This document shows, one piece after another, positions 50,195 through 50,223 of a stretch of DNA of 50,223 nt. How positions within the stretch are numbered: the first letter of the stretch is position 1; every line of letters begins with the position of its first letter. Made by a program: the position numbers and the translations under genes. The stretch covers positions 1-50,223 of the forward strand of contig CAZEMA010000005.1 in assembly GCA_964513155.1 (NCBI GenBank). The letters are read 5' to 3'. A model generated the notes under the pieces. That model was not told the DNA's origin and searched no databases. It saw only the letters and a program-made list of their open reading frames with translations. The DNA is from DATEAV01 sp964513155 (GTDB taxonomy: Bacteria; Chloroflexota; Anaerolineae; Anaerolineales; E44-bin32).

Positions 50195-50223
50195 ATGGAC
50201 GTGAAGGCCAAGCTCATCAGACT
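50195..50223 (+). CDS. start of a gene running off the window
   Basis: ATG 50195 (MDVKAKLIR so far) is preceded by AGGGGAGGA (50181-50189), a strong site with good spacing. Only nine codons are inside the window, so the product cannot be named. Confidence 0.45.

Overview
The window is about 50 kb of GC-rich bacterial DNA with roughly 47 genes, nearly all on the + strand. Only a cold-shock gene and one Gfo/Idh/MocA oxidoreductase lie on the - strand. The mix suggests a Chloroflexota bacterium, probably an Anaerolineae-like lineage: three deazaflavin (F420)-type enzymes, a DUF4332 protein, Cys-rich and Tat/lipobox exported proteins, an SPL-like radical SAM protein and no outer-membrane genes. 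This placement is inferred from family content, not from a marker gene. A run of exactly 100 N flanked by identical 55-bp sequences shows that this is a short-read, probably metagenomic, assembly.

Layout. 0-3.2 kb: a HEAT-repeat/zinc-ribbon protein and a solitary 4-hydroxybutyryl-CoA dehydratase/HpaB-like enzyme with all four Fe-S ligands. 3.8-9.5 kb: single genes for an ICMT-like methyltransferase, an F420-type nitroreductase, DinB, SRPBCC, a Cys-rich membrane protein and a gluzincin, then the - strand csp gene with its own terminator and a leader hairpin. 10.1-12.8 kb: a broken PIG-V-type mannosyltransferase and an HGSNAT-like membrane acyltransferase.

13.3-22.1 kb is the most coherent block, a presumed catabolic cluster. 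It holds two paralogous Gfo/Idh/MocA dehydrogenases flanking an M24 creatinase-like hydrolase, an SCP2 protein, an MFS sugar-type transporter, a PIG-L deacetylase, a BKACE beta-keto acid cleavage enzyme, an SDR and an NAD-dependent epimerase. The logic reads as uptake, deacylation, oxidation to a keto acid and acetyl-CoA-dependent cleavage, with an unknown substrate.

22.3-33.3 kb: a second ICMT-like gene overlapping a DUF3788 gene, a DNA-repair-like pair (AlkD-like HEAT protein plus a radical SAM/HhH fusion), ArfB, an AAC(6')-like acetyltransferase, a nitroreductase overlapping a poly-gamma-glutamate hydrolase-like gene, a lipoprotein, a TIM-barrel-like protein, a nitrilase-type amidohydrolase, a membrane protein and a PPOX/F420 protein. 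33.7-41.7 kb: a 1015-aa coiled-coil membrane protein ending in a DUF2135 domain, a GyrI-like protein, a compact Tat-lipoprotein / 28-codon ORF / radical SAM-SPASM operon, DUF4332, a RibD-C reductase and a GNAT. 42-50.2 kb: a - strand Gfo/Idh/MocA gene, a phosphatase split by the assembly gap, a sulfatase-fold membrane enzyme, a second DDN-type protein, a HEAT protein, a YfhL-type ferredoxin, YjbQ, an endonuclease V-like protein and the first codons of another gene.

A family of about 95-bp imperfect-palindrome repeats occurs at four sites. Two copies abut genes so closely that the repeat end supplies the stop codon. No rRNA, tRNA, CRISPR array or transposase gene was found.
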